A stretch of 64,000 nt of DNA, taken from positions 1 to 64,000 of the forward strand of contig JAWLFY010000004.1 of NCBI GenBank assembly GCA_041685355.1. Reading direction: 5' to 3'. Below are positions 27,826 to 40,217 of this stretch, piece after piece. The stretch's first letter is position 1. Every line of letters starts with the position of its first letter. A program made the translations under genes and the position numbers. Source of the DNA: JAWLFY01 sp041685355. Its GTDB lineage: Bacteria > Planctomycetota > Planctomycetia > Pirellulales > Pirellulaceae. The notes beneath the pieces are model-generated. The model saw only the letters and a program-made list of their open reading frames with translations. It was not told the origin of the DNA and ran no database searches.

Positions 27826-28739
27826 CGGAGTACCTCGGGGTCGAACGCGGTGCCACTGTCTCGTTCCATTAACTCGATCGCCTGTCGGCGAGGCATCGGA
27901 GCGCGGTACGGCCGGTGGCTGGTCAACGCCTCGTAGACGTCAACGACCGCGCAGATCTTGGCCCACGGATGGATTTCGTCACCGACCACACCGGTCGGGT
28001 ACCCTTTCCCGTCGATCCGCTCGTGGTGTTGGTACACCATCATCAGCTGGCCCTCGTTCAGGTCTTCGCGGTGTGCCAAGCGGCGGAACCCGATCACCGG
28101 ATGCGTCTTAATCGTCCGGTGTTCCTCTTCGTCCAGCCGACCCGGCTTGCCGAGGATTCGGTCCGGGATTTCCAGTTTTCCTAAGTCGTGCAGCAGCCCG
28201 CCGATCGTCAGTCGCTGGAGATCCGCCGCGTCGGTCCCCATTTCCGCCGCCAAGATCGCCGCGTAGAACGAGACGTTCGCGACGTGGGTAAAGGTCGCGT
28301 AATCGTGGTGCATGACGCGGAACAGGTCGCCGGCGGTGAACTGGTCATTCGAGACGATCTCCGCCGCCATCGCACCGAGCTCGGTGATGGCACCGACCAT
28401 TTGATCGGTGTCGTTCGCCCGGAAGGAGTTGGCGAGGACGTCTCGGACGACAGCGTTCATCGCCTCGACACGCGCCGACATTGTCGCCCCCTCGGGGCAG
28501 TCGGTCGCCAGATCCCGTAGGTAGTCTTGGAATCGCTCACGGGACCGGCGGGTGATATACAGCTCATTAACGCCGCGTTGCCGCAGCCGTTCAATTTCTC
28601 CCGGCCCGATCGGGAAATCGCGGCCAAGGAACAACACGTACTTTGACTCGGCCTCGTCTTTGCGATAAAGGTCGAGCCCGACGTTCGTGTCGGGGACGAG
28701 CGTGCTGAGGCTGATCGGTAGGTAGTCGGTTTCTGACAT
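27786..28739 (-). CDS. HD-GYP domain phosphodiesterase
   Basis: 317-aa HD-GYP protein predicted to hydrolyse cyclic di-GMP. The HD motif GGLLHDLGKLEIPD lies at about 183-196, KTHPVIG near 215, the HHERIDGKGYP signature at about 237-247, and DVYEALTSHRPYR near 270. All the usual metal and GYP residues seem present. The first 150 residues (LGRDFPIGPGEIERLRQRGVNELYI) resemble the DUF3391-like leader often found before HD-GYP. No transmembrane segment or receiver domain is present, so it is cytoplasmic. Its 3' end overlaps the PilZ gene by 40 bases. It is divergent from the MoaB-like gene, 167 bases away. Confidence 0.93.
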   Translation of the reverse strand: MSETDYLPISLSTLVPDTNVGLDLYRKDEAESKYVLFLGRDFPIGPGEIERLRQRGVNELYITRRSRERFQDYLRDLATDCPEGATMSARVEAMNAVVRDVLANSFRANDTDQMVGAITELGAMAAEIVSNDQFTAGDLFRVMHHDYATFTHVANVSFYAAILAAEMGTDAADLQRLTIGGLLHDLGKLEIPDRILGKPGRLDEEEHRTIKTHPVIGFRRLAHREDLNEGQLMMVYQHHERIDGKGYPTGVVGDEIHPWAKICAVVDVYEALTSHRPYRAPMPRRQAIELMERDSGTAFDPEVLRCWSSIIQQDLPH

Positions 28740-28906
28740 GACTGCGGGTCGAGATCCGAAAGGCGTCGGACGCTGGGTTTCGACCCGCCTCCGGAAAATG
28801 TTAGGCCCGACATCTAAGTTGGGGGCTCAAGCCCGTTGGTTTGAATCGGTGACTTGCGGCGGCGGTTGATAGAATCGGACCAACCCAAACGACGCGACAT
28901 GCCACA

Positions 28907-29557
28907 ATGAATACCAACGATCCCGATCCGTCTCGAAGTCCGGCCCAACCCCCGTTTGCGGGCCGCCCCCAATTCTCTGACCGAGCCCAGTCCCCAGGGC
29001 AAGCCCCGTCGCCCAGATCCGACCGGGCACCGGATTCCCACCGGCCCCCGCTTCTGGACGAACCGGGGCATCATCGACACGACGTGCACTCGATTCGTGT
29101 CGCCGTGATCACCGTCAGCGACACCCGGGAGTTAGCGGAAGACCGCAGCGGCGACGAGGCGGTTCGGCTGCTACGTCAGGCCGGACACCGGGTCGTCGAA
29201 CGGACGATCACGACCGACGACCCGGAGCGGTTGGCAAATTGCCTAAGGGAACTGCTCGAACGGGACGACGTTGACGCGATCGTCACGACCGGCGGGACCG
29301 GGATCGCGCCCCGAGACCGGACACCCGAGGTCGTTGCGGCCGCGATGGAGGTCGAGATCCCGGGCTTTGGCGAATCGTTTCGGGCGGTTTCGGCGGAGGA
29401 AATCGGCCCGCGGGCGATGCTCAGCCGGGCGATCGCCGGACGTGTCGGCGATCGGCTCGTGTTCACCTTACCCGGGTCGACCGGAGCCGTTCGTACCGGA
29501 CTGAGCCGCTGCGTGATCCCGATTCTTGCCCACGCCGTCGGTCTCGTGCGACCGTGA
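28907..29557 (+). CDS. MogA/MoaB-like molybdopterin cofactor protein
   Basis: 216-aa protein of the MogA/MoaB family, which adenylates molybdopterin or acts in molybdenum cofactor synthesis. The core (about 62-215) has VAVITVSDTRE, TTGGTGIAPRDRTPE (about 125-139) and FTLPGSTGAVRTGL near the C-terminus. The first 60 residues are Pro/Gln/Ser-rich and look disordered, an unusual extension that may mean the true start is internal. Its neighbours are unrelated and no other moa/mog gene is in the window. Confidence 0.88.
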   Translation: MNTNDPDPSRSPAQPPFAGRPQFSDRAQSPGQAPSPRSDRAPDSHRPPLLDEPGHHRHDVHSIRVAVITVSDTRELAEDRSGDEAVRLLRQAGHRVVERTITTDDPERLANCLRELLERDDVDAIVTTGGTGIAPRDRTPEVVAAAMEVEIPGFGESFRAVSAEEIGPRAMLSRAIAGRVGDRLVFTLPGSTGAVRTGLSRCVIPILAHAVGLVRP

Positions 29558-29606
29558 ACCTGGCTTCGTATCCGCAAAAGGTCTGGCTCTCTTTTCGGCT
29601 CGGCTC

Positions 29607-32600
29607 TCAGTGAAAGTCACGCGACCGAATCGATAACCCTTGGGTCTCTTCGGTCAAGTCGGTCAACCGTCCGACGATCACGTGGATCACCCCCTCGCGG
29701 TTTTCCAGTTTCCCGTCGACCAGCCACGCGTTGCTGGCCCGCGCGACGCGGAAGAACGCGTCCCAGACCGCGGGGAACAACACCAAATTGACCGGCCCCG
29801 TTTCGTCTTCGAGCGTCACGAAAGTGATCCCCTTGGCGGTCCCCGGGCGTTGCCTCAACAACACCAAGCCGCCGACCCGCACGTGTCGTCCGTCGCGTAA
29901 CCCCGCGAGCTCCGCCGCGGTGACGCACCGCTTCATCCGGAGCTCGGGCCGCACGAACGAGATCGGGTGCGCCTTCAAACTCAGCCCGGTCATCCGGTAA
30001 TCGGCGTGCACCTCCTCCAACGGGGACATCGGCGATAACGTTTCCGGTAATTCCTCGGTGTCGTCGATCCCCGCCAGCAGCGGTGTGGTGCCGGGGGCGG
30101 GGTCTTGCCCCAGCGATTCCCAGACGGCGGCTCGGCGGTCGCCGGCCAACGACGCCAGCGTGTCGGCGTCGGCGAGCTTCGCCAATTCCGAGCGGCTCAG
30201 CTCACACCGCCGCGTCAGGTCCCCGACGTCGGCGAACGGACCGCCCGTGTGACGCCGTGCCGTGACCCGCTCCGCCACCTCCGACGACAACCCCCGGATC
30301 GTCCTCAACCCCAACCGGACCGCCGGTGGGCCGGTGTCCGCCGCGACCGGCTCCAACGTCGAATCTCGGTCGCTATGGTTCACGTCAGCCGCCCGCACCG
30401 TCACGCCGTGGTCGCGGGCGTCGGCGACCAACTGCGCCGGGGCGTAGAACCCCAACGGTTGGCTGTTCAACATCGCCGCGCAAAACGCCGCCGGGTAGTG
30501 ACACTTCAGGTAACACGACGCGTACACCAACAGCGCGAAGCTGGCGGCGTGTGACTCCGGGAACCCGTACTCGCCGAACCCACGGATCTGATGAAACACG
30601 TGCTCGGCGAATTCGTCGCTCAACCCCTTCGCCCGCATCCCTTCGAGCAACTTGACCCGAAACCGGTCGATCACCCCCGGCCGCCGCCACGCCGCCATCG
30701 CCCGCCGTAACTGGTCCGCCTCGCCCGGCGTGAAGCCCGCCGCGACGACGGCCAACTTCATCGCTTGCTCTTGAAAGATCGGTACCCCGAGCGTCTTCTC
30801 CAGCACACCCCGGATCGCCTCGTTCGGGTACACCACCGAACCCGGGTCGCGACGGGCCTTCAAGTACGGATGCACCATGTTTCCCTGGATCGGACCCGGC
30901 CGTACGATCGCGACTTCGACGACGAGGTCGTAAAAACGGCGGGGCCGGAGCCGTGGCAACATACTCATCTGCGCCCGGCTCTCGATTTGAAATACCCCCA
31001 ACGTGTCCGCTTTGCAAATCATGTCATAAGTCGCCTCGTCGTTCGCCGGGATCGTCGCCAGCGTGAACGTCTTCGCGTGATGCGTCGCGACCAAGTCGAA
31101 ACAGCGGTGCAGCGCCGACAGCATCCCCAGCGCCAACACGTCGACCTTCAAAATCCCCAGCTCGTCGAGGTCGTCCTTATCCCACTGGATCACCGTCCGG
31201 CCGTCCATCGCCGCGTTCTCGATCGGACAGATCTCGCTCAGCCGGCCCGCCGTGATTACCATCCCGCCGACGTGCTGTGACAAGTGTCGGGGGAACCCGT
31301 GCAGCGTCCTCACCAAGTCGACGAACCGTCCCCCGACCTCCGATCCCGGGTCCAAACCGGCCTGCCGTAAGCGATCCGAGAACCGCTCTGCCGTCTGGTT
31401 TCGCGTCGCTGCCTCGTCTGGGGTCGCTGCCTCGTCTGGGGTCGCTGTCTCGTCTGGGGTCGCTGCCTCGTCTGGGGTCGCTGCCTCGTCTGGGGTCGGT
31501 TCGGAGTTCCCCTTCGCCCCGGAGTGTCCAGACAAACCGGAGTGTCCAGACAAACCGGAGTGTCCAGACAAACCGGAGTGCCCCGCCAGCTTTGCCGCCG
31601 AGTCGATCGTGTCGGCCGAGATCCCCAGCGCCTTGCCGACTTCGCGGATCGCGCTCCGCGTCCGATACGACGTCACCGCCGCCGTCATCCCCGCCCGGTC
31701 ACGGCCGTACTTGCGATACACGTACTGCAACACCTCCTCGCGACGCTGGTGCTCGAAGTCGACGTCGATGTCTGGCGCCTCATCCCGCTCCCGGCTGACG
31801 AACCGTTCGAACAACAAGTCCGTCTCGGTGGGATCGACGTTCGTGATCCCGAGGCAATAACAAACCGCCGAGTTCGCCGCCGACCCGCGGCCCTGACACA
31901 AAATCCCCTCCTCGCGGGCAAACCGAACCATGTCCCACACGGTTAAGAAGTACGCCTCGTAACGGAGTTCCTCGATCAGCCCTACCTCCCGCCTTAACGT
32001 CTCGATCACCCGGTCCGGTACCCCCTCCGGCCAACGCCGTTTCGCCCCCGCCCACGTCAACCGCTTCAAGTGTTCGATCGGCGTCACCCCCGCCGGCGCA
32101 AGCTCCTCGGGGTATTCGTAACGGAGTTCGTCCAGTCGGAACCGGCAACGGCCAGCGACCTCCGCCGTCCGCTCGACCGCGTCGGGAACGTCCCGGTAAA
32201 TCGACGCGATCTCGGCCAACGGTCGCAGGTGTCGCTCCGCGTTGGCGAACCGCCGAGAAACGATTCGCTCGATCGTCGTGCGGTGCCGGATCGCGGTCAC
32301 ACAGTCGTGCATCCGCATCCGCTCCGGGACGTGGTAATGAACGTCCCCCGCCGCCAACAGCGGCAACCCGCTCTGCCGAGAAAGGGACCGGAGACGACGT
32401 AACCGCTCGCCGTCATCCACCCCGCGGTGCAGCTCACACAACAAATACGCCCGGTCCCCGAACCGGTCCGCGAACCGCCCCAACGGAAACCGCGACCCAG
32501 AACCCGTAATCGCCCCCGACACCCCGACGAGCAAGCCGTCGGCCAACTCGTCGACGTCGTCCCACGCGAGCCGGCACGTTCCCTTCTCGCCCCGCATCCG

Positions 32601-32933
32601 CCCCCGCGAAATCAGCCGACACATCCGGCCGTACGCCGCCCGGTCGCTCGGCCAAACGACCAACGACGGCCCCTCCTCCAACTCCAATTCGCTCCCGACG
32701 AGGAACCGGAAACCTCCGTCAGGTGAACCTTGCGACAGAGAATCCTCCCCCGATGCGCCCCCTGGCCCTTTCGCCGCCCCGAAACCACGCACCACCCCCG
32801 CCACCGATGCCCGGTCAGTGATCGCCAAACCCGCATACCCCAACTCCGCCGCCCGCTCGACGAGCTCATCCGGGTGCGACGCCCCCTCCAAAAAGGTGAA
32901 GTTGCTTTTGCAGTGCAGTTCGGCGTATCGCAT
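29607..32933 (-). CDS. dnaE2: Error-prone DNA polymerase III alpha subunit DnaE2 (ImuC)
   Basis: 1108-aa C-family DNA polymerase of the DnaE2/ImuC type, used in mutagenic translesion synthesis. The PHP domain starts HCKSNFTFLEGASHPDELV; its canonical metal-site residues are changed (HCK where HCH is usual, ITDRAS where ITDH is usual). The catalytic aspartates lie in PDIDVDF (about 385-391), with a third in the LKVDVLALGML segment near residue 600. The C-terminus holds an OB-fold (HVRVGGLVLLRQRPGTAKGITFVTLEDE). Residues about 447-510 are an insert made of (SGHSGL)n and (TPDEAA)n from 18-bp repeats. No imuA, imuB or lexA is near. ATG at 32933. Confidence 0.95.
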   Translation of the reverse strand: MRYAELHCKSNFTFLEGASHPDELVERAAELGYAGLAITDRASVAGVVRGFGAAKGPGGASGEDSLSQGSPDGGFRFLVGSELELEEGPSLVVWPSDRAAYGRMCRLISRGRMRGEKGTCRLAWDDVDELADGLLVGVSGAITGSGSRFPLGRFADRFGDRAYLLCELHRGVDDGERLRRLRSLSRQSGLPLLAAGDVHYHVPERMRMHDCVTAIRHRTTIERIVSRRFANAERHLRPLAEIASIYRDVPDAVERTAEVAGRCRFRLDELRYEYPEELAPAGVTPIEHLKRLTWAGAKRRWPEGVPDRVIETLRREVGLIEELRYEAYFLTVWDMVRFAREEGILCQGRGSAANSAVCYCLGITNVDPTETDLLFERFVSRERDEAPDIDVDFEHQRREEVLQYVYRKYGRDRAGMTAAVTSYRTRSAIREVGKALGISADTIDSAAKLAGHSGLSGHSGLSGHSGLSGHSGAKGNSEPTPDEAATPDEAATPDETATPDEAATPDEAATRNQTAERFSDRLRQAGLDPGSEVGGRFVDLVRTLHGFPRHLSQHVGGMVITAGRLSEICPIENAAMDGRTVIQWDKDDLDELGILKVDVLALGMLSALHRCFDLVATHHAKTFTLATIPANDEATYDMICKADTLGVFQIESRAQMSMLPRLRPRRFYDLVVEVAIVRPGPIQGNMVHPYLKARRDPGSVVYPNEAIRGVLEKTLGVPIFQEQAMKLAVVAAGFTPGEADQLRRAMAAWRRPGVIDRFRVKLLEGMRAKGLSDEFAEHVFHQIRGFGEYGFPESHAASFALLVYASCYLKCHYPAAFCAAMLNSQPLGFYAPAQLVADARDHGVTVRAADVNHSDRDSTLEPVAADTGPPAVRLGLRTIRGLSSEVAERVTARRHTGGPFADVGDLTRRCELSRSELAKLADADTLASLAGDRRAAVWESLGQDPAPGTTPLLAGIDDTEELPETLSPMSPLEEVHADYRMTGLSLKAHPISFVRPELRMKRCVTAAELAGLRDGRHVRVGGLVLLRQRPGTAKGITFVTLEDETGPVNLVLFPAVWDAFFRVARASNAWLVDGKLENREGVIHVIVGRLTDLTEETQGLSIRSRDFH
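31405..31494 (-). repeat. In-frame 18-bp tandem repeat (five units) in dnaE2
   Basis: Five consecutive 18-bp units (GTCGCTGCCTCGTCTGGG on the plus strand, one with a single change) encode TPDEAA repeats within the polymerase. Confidence 0.9.
31521..31580 (-). repeat. Second in-frame 18-bp tandem repeat in dnaE2
   Basis: Three identical 18-bp units (GGAGTGTCCAGACAAACC on the plus strand) and a partial fourth encode SGHSGL repeats adjacent to the TPDEAA block. Confidence 0.9.
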
Positions 32934-33095
32934 GCCCAGACGTCTCCCTCGAGGACCACACCATCTATACGTGCGTTCATTTCAAGAGAGATGACTGTAC
33001 CTGCGTCAACTCGTTCTCGGCAACCCCTCCGTCTCGAAGCCCGAAGACTCGTTCCCGAAACGTCACCCCGCCCCAACCTTCCCACCGTGTCGGCC

Positions 33096-34676
33096 CTACC
33101 GGTCGGCGAGCCCACTCTCGAGCAGGTTGCCGCCGATCCGGGCGGCGGTCTCTGCGGCTTCGCTGCGGAACTCCAACTCGTCGAGCCGCGCCTCGAAGAG
33201 CGTCCGCTGGGCCGTCAGCAGTTGCAAATAGCTCGTCTCCCCCGCCTCGAACGCGTCGCGGGTCAGACGCAACGTCTCCTCCGCCCGCGGTACGATCTCG
33301 CGGCGGATCCGTTCGCTCCGCAGTCGCGCCGTCTCGTAAGCCTGGATCTGAACCGCCAATCGCTCGTTCAGGTCGAGCTCCTTCTGACGCAACCGGCTCG
33401 ACGCCTCGTTCAACTCGGCGAGCGCCCGACGGCGGTTTCCCTGGTTGCGGTCCCACAGCGGCAACGGGACGGAGACTTGGACGTTACCGAAGGTATCGTT
33501 CGATCCCGCGTCGTAGCCCGCCCCGGCATACACCGTCACGTCAGGAACGATCTCCGCCGCCGCCAACGTGACCGCGCGGCGTGACCGCTCGATCTCGGCA
33601 ACCCGCGAGGCGAGTTCGGGACTGCGAGTCAGAATCGAATCCCGTGTTGTGTCCCAGGACACGCTCTCAAAGCTTTCGTCGAGATCTCCCTCCAGCGATC
33701 GATCACCGATCGACACCGCCGTCGTTCCGGCGGCAACCACCACCTCCAACCGTCGACGCTCACCGGCCCACGTCGCCTTCGCCGATTCGACCGCGAGCGA
33801 TGCCCGCTCGACCTCCGTTTGTGCCTGCAACAATTCGATTCGTGAAACCTCTTCAGCCTCCCACATCGCCTCGACCGTTTCCGTCGATTGACGGGCGACT
33901 TCGAGCAAGCGATCGACCAACTCCAACCGCCGCTGGGCGACCAACGCCCTCACGAACGCGGTGCGAACATCGGTCAGTACGCGTTGTCGCGTGGCTTCCA
34001 GCTCGGCGTTCGCTCGCGTCACCTCGGCCGCCACCACCCCTTGTCGCAAACCGAGCTTGTTCGCGGTGACGTAGGTCTGTCCGATCATGACCGCGTGCAA
34101 ACCCGCCGTCTCTGAGGTCCCCATCTCTTCGCCGGTGTACTGAGCGATCGGGTTCGGCGGCAGCCCGGCTTGGATCTGACGACCCCGTGCTGCCAAGACG
34201 CGGGCCCGGTCGGACGCGATCGCCGGATGATTCGACAACGCCACCGATTCCAGTTGCTCCAAAGTCACCGGCGTCGAATCCGCCGTCGCCATCACCTCCG
34301 AGGCCGTTGGCTCGATCGGCACCGGCTCGATCGGCACCGGCTCGATCGGTATCGGTTCGATCGGGAAGGTTACGGGTTGCCGGCCGACCGAATGGTGCGA
34401 TCGGTTTTCCGCCAACTCCACGTCGGCGGTTGCCGCGCGGTCGGGCGCGCCGGCCAAGCGAACTCGGGGGCCGTCGCTCGCTTCCCCGGTCGCCGACACC
34501 GCCCGAACCGGGCTCGCACCCGAGACGTCGGTTCCGTTTGAAGTGATCGTTTCGTCGGCAAGCCTCATGCCGACCGGCGGCGGGGGCTCCGTCAACGAAA
34601 CGCCGCCGTCGGGAGCCGCGCAGCCGAGCGTCCCGGCGATCAGCATCGGCGCGAGCATGATGACGAATCTTCTCAT
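33096..34676 (-). CDS. CzcC-like outer-membrane efflux lipoprotein (TolC family)
   Basis: 526-aa outer-membrane channel of the TolC/CzcC type. The N-terminus MRRFVIMLAPMLIAGTLGC has a lipobox, with the predicted lipidated Cys at 19. After a Pro-rich linker with PIEP repeats, two outer-membrane-efflux-protein repeats with long helices span about 140-520 (e.g. ELEATRQRVLTDVRTAFVRALVAQRRLELVDRLLEVARQS). It should complete the tripartite pump with the CzcA- and CzcB-like proteins upstream. The 132-base gap to czcA suggests one operon, order B-A-C. Confidence 0.9.
   Translation of the reverse strand: MRRFVIMLAPMLIAGTLGCAAPDGGVSLTEPPPPVGMRLADETITSNGTDVSGASPVRAVSATGEASDGPRVRLAGAPDRAATADVELAENRSHHSVGRQPVTFPIEPIPIEPVPIEPVPIEPTASEVMATADSTPVTLEQLESVALSNHPAIASDRARVLAARGRQIQAGLPPNPIAQYTGEEMGTSETAGLHAVMIGQTYVTANKLGLRQGVVAAEVTRANAELEATRQRVLTDVRTAFVRALVAQRRLELVDRLLEVARQSTETVEAMWEAEEVSRIELLQAQTEVERASLAVESAKATWAGERRRLEVVVAAGTTAVSIGDRSLEGDLDESFESVSWDTTRDSILTRSPELASRVAEIERSRRAVTLAAAEIVPDVTVYAGAGYDAGSNDTFGNVQVSVPLPLWDRNQGNRRRALAELNEASSRLRQKELDLNERLAVQIQAYETARLRSERIRREIVPRAEETLRLTRDAFEAGETSYLQLLTAQRTLFEARLDELEFRSEAAETAARIGGNLLESGLADR
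34309..34368 (-). repeat. In-frame 15-bp tandem repeat in the CzcC-like gene
   Basis: Four 15-bp units (GGCTCGATCGGCACC and variants) encode PIEP[V/I] repeats in the periplasmic linker behind the lipid anchor. Confidence 0.85.
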
Positions 34677-34772
34677 CAGGTCCCAGCCCTCGAATCATCG
34701 ATACGGCAAGCGTTTCCCCTGCATTCAGATCGTCCTGATCAACTCGCGTCTTGGGAGGATCTTTCCGGATCC

Positions 34773-34784
34773 GTCCGTACGGAC
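34773..34784. promoter_or_regulatory. 12-bp palindrome between czcA- and czcC-like genes
   Basis: GTCCGTACGGAC is perfectly palindromic in the 132-base gap between two efflux genes. It could be a regulator site or part of an attenuating hairpin; evidence is limited to its symmetry. Confidence 0.25.
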
Positions 34785-34808
34785 CTCAGACGCGACCGGC
34801 CGGCGAAC

Positions 34809-37910
<3,102 letters not shown>

Positions 37911-37914
37911 GGGG

Positions 37915-39462
37915 TCAATCCTCCGCCAGCAACGATTCGAGCATCTTGGACTTGAGGATGAACCCGCCCTCGGTCACCACCGATTCGTGATCCTCCAACC
38001 CCGTCGCAATGACCGCCCATTGTCGCGTCGTCCTGCCGACGGTCACTTCCCGTCGCCGAAACCGCTCGCCGCCGATGTGTACGAACACGAAGTGCTCGTC
38101 TTCGTGACGCTGCACCGCGCCGGCCGGTACCCGGATCGATTCCCCTTCGACGACCGCCGGCAACTCGACGGTGACGAACATGCCGGGCTTGAGCCGACGC
38201 TCGACGTTCTTCGCGATCGCCCGCATCCCGATCGTGCGGGTCGATTCGTCCATGATTTCGCCGGTAAAAAACACCCTCGCCGGAAAGGACTGATCGGGCC
38301 AAGCCTCGCTGACCACCCGGATCGCGGTGCCCGCCAACGACTCCAAAAGGGGCACGTCCTTCTCGTAAATGTCGGCCTCGATCCAGACGCTCGACAGGTC
38401 GGCGATCGTCAATATCTGTGTGTCCGGTCGGACCTGTTCGCCGAGCGTGACGTCTTTCGCGATCACCGTCCCGTGAAACGGCGCGCGGACGAAATAATGC
38501 GAAATCGCCTCGCCTTGGCGGATCGGGTCGATGTCGCGAATCTCGTCCTCGCCACAGCCGAGGATGCGAAGATTCGTGGCGGCGACCGCCACCCGCGTGT
38601 TCGCCTCCTTGACCGCCTGGGCGGTGCTCAACAGCGACGTCCGTAACTCGAAATCGATCTGCTCGATGCGGGCTTGGAATGTCGCGTGATCCGCGTTGCG
38701 TCGCATCCGCGCCGCGAGCAACTGTTTCCCCGCGACGGCGCCGCTCCGGTCGATGTCCGACAACCGCGTGACGTCCGCTTCCGATTTGATGAAATTGGCG
38801 TACGGCGCGATCAACCGCTCTCGGTACTCGCCCATGTTTCGTCCGCCGAATCGCGTCTCGATTTCCGCGATCTCCTGTCGTTCCCGCAAACTCTCCAGAA
38901 GCTCTCTGGTGTTCTCGGTCAACTCCCGCTGAAGTTCGTCCTTGACCGCCGCCAATTCTGAGTGCAGTTCGGCTTGGAATAGCTCGAGTTTTGCGGTCCC
39001 TAATTCCCGGCTGTGCACGACCACCAGCCTACGATCCTGCTCGACGACGTCGCCCAACGCGACGTTCACCTCGTCGACGGTGCCTTCCACCATCGGGTAG
39101 ACGTGGGCGAGCCGGTCTTCGTTGAGCTCGACCTTGCCCGTCAATCGGATCGTCTCCGAAACCGACCGTCTCGCCGCCGGTTCGATGCGGATCCCAGCGG
39201 CTTCCCACTGCGATCGTGGCAGTACGATCGTGTCACGTTCGTCGTCCGAACGGGGTCGCACAGAATCGCCCTCCGCCCCCGACGACGCCTCCCGAGCAGA
39301 TTCACTTGGCCCCGGCACGGCCGCCGAAGAGTCGCCACCGGTGCGGCCGAGTATCCCCGTCGCCAACCCTCCGGCGACACACAGGATCGTGAACGGGATC
39401 TTCATGGATAGCTGCGTCGCGATGAATCGGGGACGCGACGTGATCATTCGAAGCGGGATCAT
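37915..39462 (-). CDS. CzcB-like periplasmic adaptor (membrane fusion protein)
   Basis: 515-aa RND adaptor. A membrane-anchoring or signal segment (IPFTILCVAGGLATGILG, about 22-39) is followed by an acidic Ser-rich linker, then lipoyl/barrel-sandwich halves (GTVDEVNVALGDVVEQ near 130 and FHGTVIAKDVTLGEQV near 330) flanking a long alpha-hairpin, a beta-barrel (SVWIEADIYEKDVPLL) and a C-terminal domain. It links the CzcA-like pump to the CzcC-like channel in the periplasm. An AAGGAG lies about 12 bases before the ATG at 39462; an internal ATG at 39405, just before the hydrophobic stretch, is an alternative. It is first in the B-A-C operon. Confidence 0.92.
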   Translation of the reverse strand: MIPLRMITSRPRFIATQLSMKIPFTILCVAGGLATGILGRTGGDSSAAVPGPSESAREASSGAEGDSVRPRSDDERDTIVLPRSQWEAAGIRIEPAARRSVSETIRLTGKVELNEDRLAHVYPMVEGTVDEVNVALGDVVEQDRRLVVVHSRELGTAKLELFQAELHSELAAVKDELQRELTENTRELLESLRERQEIAEIETRFGGRNMGEYRERLIAPYANFIKSEADVTRLSDIDRSGAVAGKQLLAARMRRNADHATFQARIEQIDFELRTSLLSTAQAVKEANTRVAVAATNLRILGCGEDEIRDIDPIRQGEAISHYFVRAPFHGTVIAKDVTLGEQVRPDTQILTIADLSSVWIEADIYEKDVPLLESLAGTAIRVVSEAWPDQSFPARVFFTGEIMDESTRTIGMRAIAKNVERRLKPGMFVTVELPAVVEGESIRVPAGAVQRHEDEHFVFVHIGGERFRRREVTVGRTTRQWAVIATGLEDHESVVTEGGFILKSKMLESLLAED

Positions 39463-39659
39463 AGCGGCTCTCTTCTCCTTGCCGGGGCGGTTGCGTACGG
39501 TGGATCACGCCACGGTCCGATCACGGGACGTGACGCCGATCGAGATAGCAGCCCGATATCACGCCGCGTCCCAAAACCGACAAGGTCGAAGGGCGCGCAC
39601 AGGTTCAGCCCTAGGGCCGCGAGATATCGGTCAGCAGGTCGCGTGAGCGAAAGCGACCG

Positions 39660-40100
39660 CTAACAAGTCCACACACAAAGGAGAGACTGTGTAGATGGGC
39701 CCGAGACCTTTCGGTCAGGCCGGACATCGGCGCAGGGCGAACCCGCGTGCTCGGGCAAACCGGAATGAGGAATCACCTCGTGCTCGACGGTCAATGATAC
39801 GTCGAAGTCGGCCGTGACGAACCGTTCCGCGCGACCCTCGGTCACCTCAGATTCACAGCCGGGAAACATCTCCGGTCCGCCATAATCCCCCGTAGCGAAT
39901 ACCCAGTGAAAGTGCGGGCACGAGGGGTCACAAAGTGAAAGAGTCGGTGACGTATGGAACGTCTCGACATGCTCCCACAACATGCTTGCGGAGCAAACCA
40001 AGTCCCCATGCGTATGCGTCACCGGACGCGGCCCCGGCCACGCGCATACGATCATCAACGCGATCGTGAGGCGGTGTCGAATTCGAGCAGAAGGGAACAT
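39660..40100 (-). CDS. Small secreted His/Cys-rich protein upstream of the efflux operon
   Basis: 146-aa protein with no recognised family. An N-terminal hydrophobic segment (LTIALMIVCAWPG, about 11-23) suggests export. The mature part is rich in His and Cys: HTHGDLVC, WEHVETFHTS, CDPSCPHFHWVF, and a C-terminal HEVIPHSG, HAGSPC and LLCVWTC. It lies 197 bases upstream of the czcBAC-like genes on the same strand. A periplasmic metal-binding or sensing role is inferred from composition and place. The ATG at 40100 is not preceded by a strong ribosome site. Confidence 0.6.
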   Translation of the reverse strand: MFPSARIRHRLTIALMIVCAWPGPRPVTHTHGDLVCSASMLWEHVETFHTSPTLSLCDPSCPHFHWVFATGDYGGPEMFPGCESEVTEGRAERFVTADFDVSLTVEHEVIPHSGLPEHAGSPCADVRPDRKVSGPSTQSLLCVWTC

Positions 40101-40217
40101 GCCGCGTCATGAGAAAGGCGGGGAATCAGCAAACACTGACTGACTGGACAGTATCTCGGCCCTCACCAAAAGTCAATTCGAATCGCCTGCCGTCGCGCGG
40201 CACGCGGAGCTCCGAGC

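Noticed and set aside
28821..28880. tRNA-like GGTTTGAATC (T-loop-like) stretch
   Set aside because: No acceptor or anticodon stem can be built around it; treated as coincidence in the divergent promoter region.
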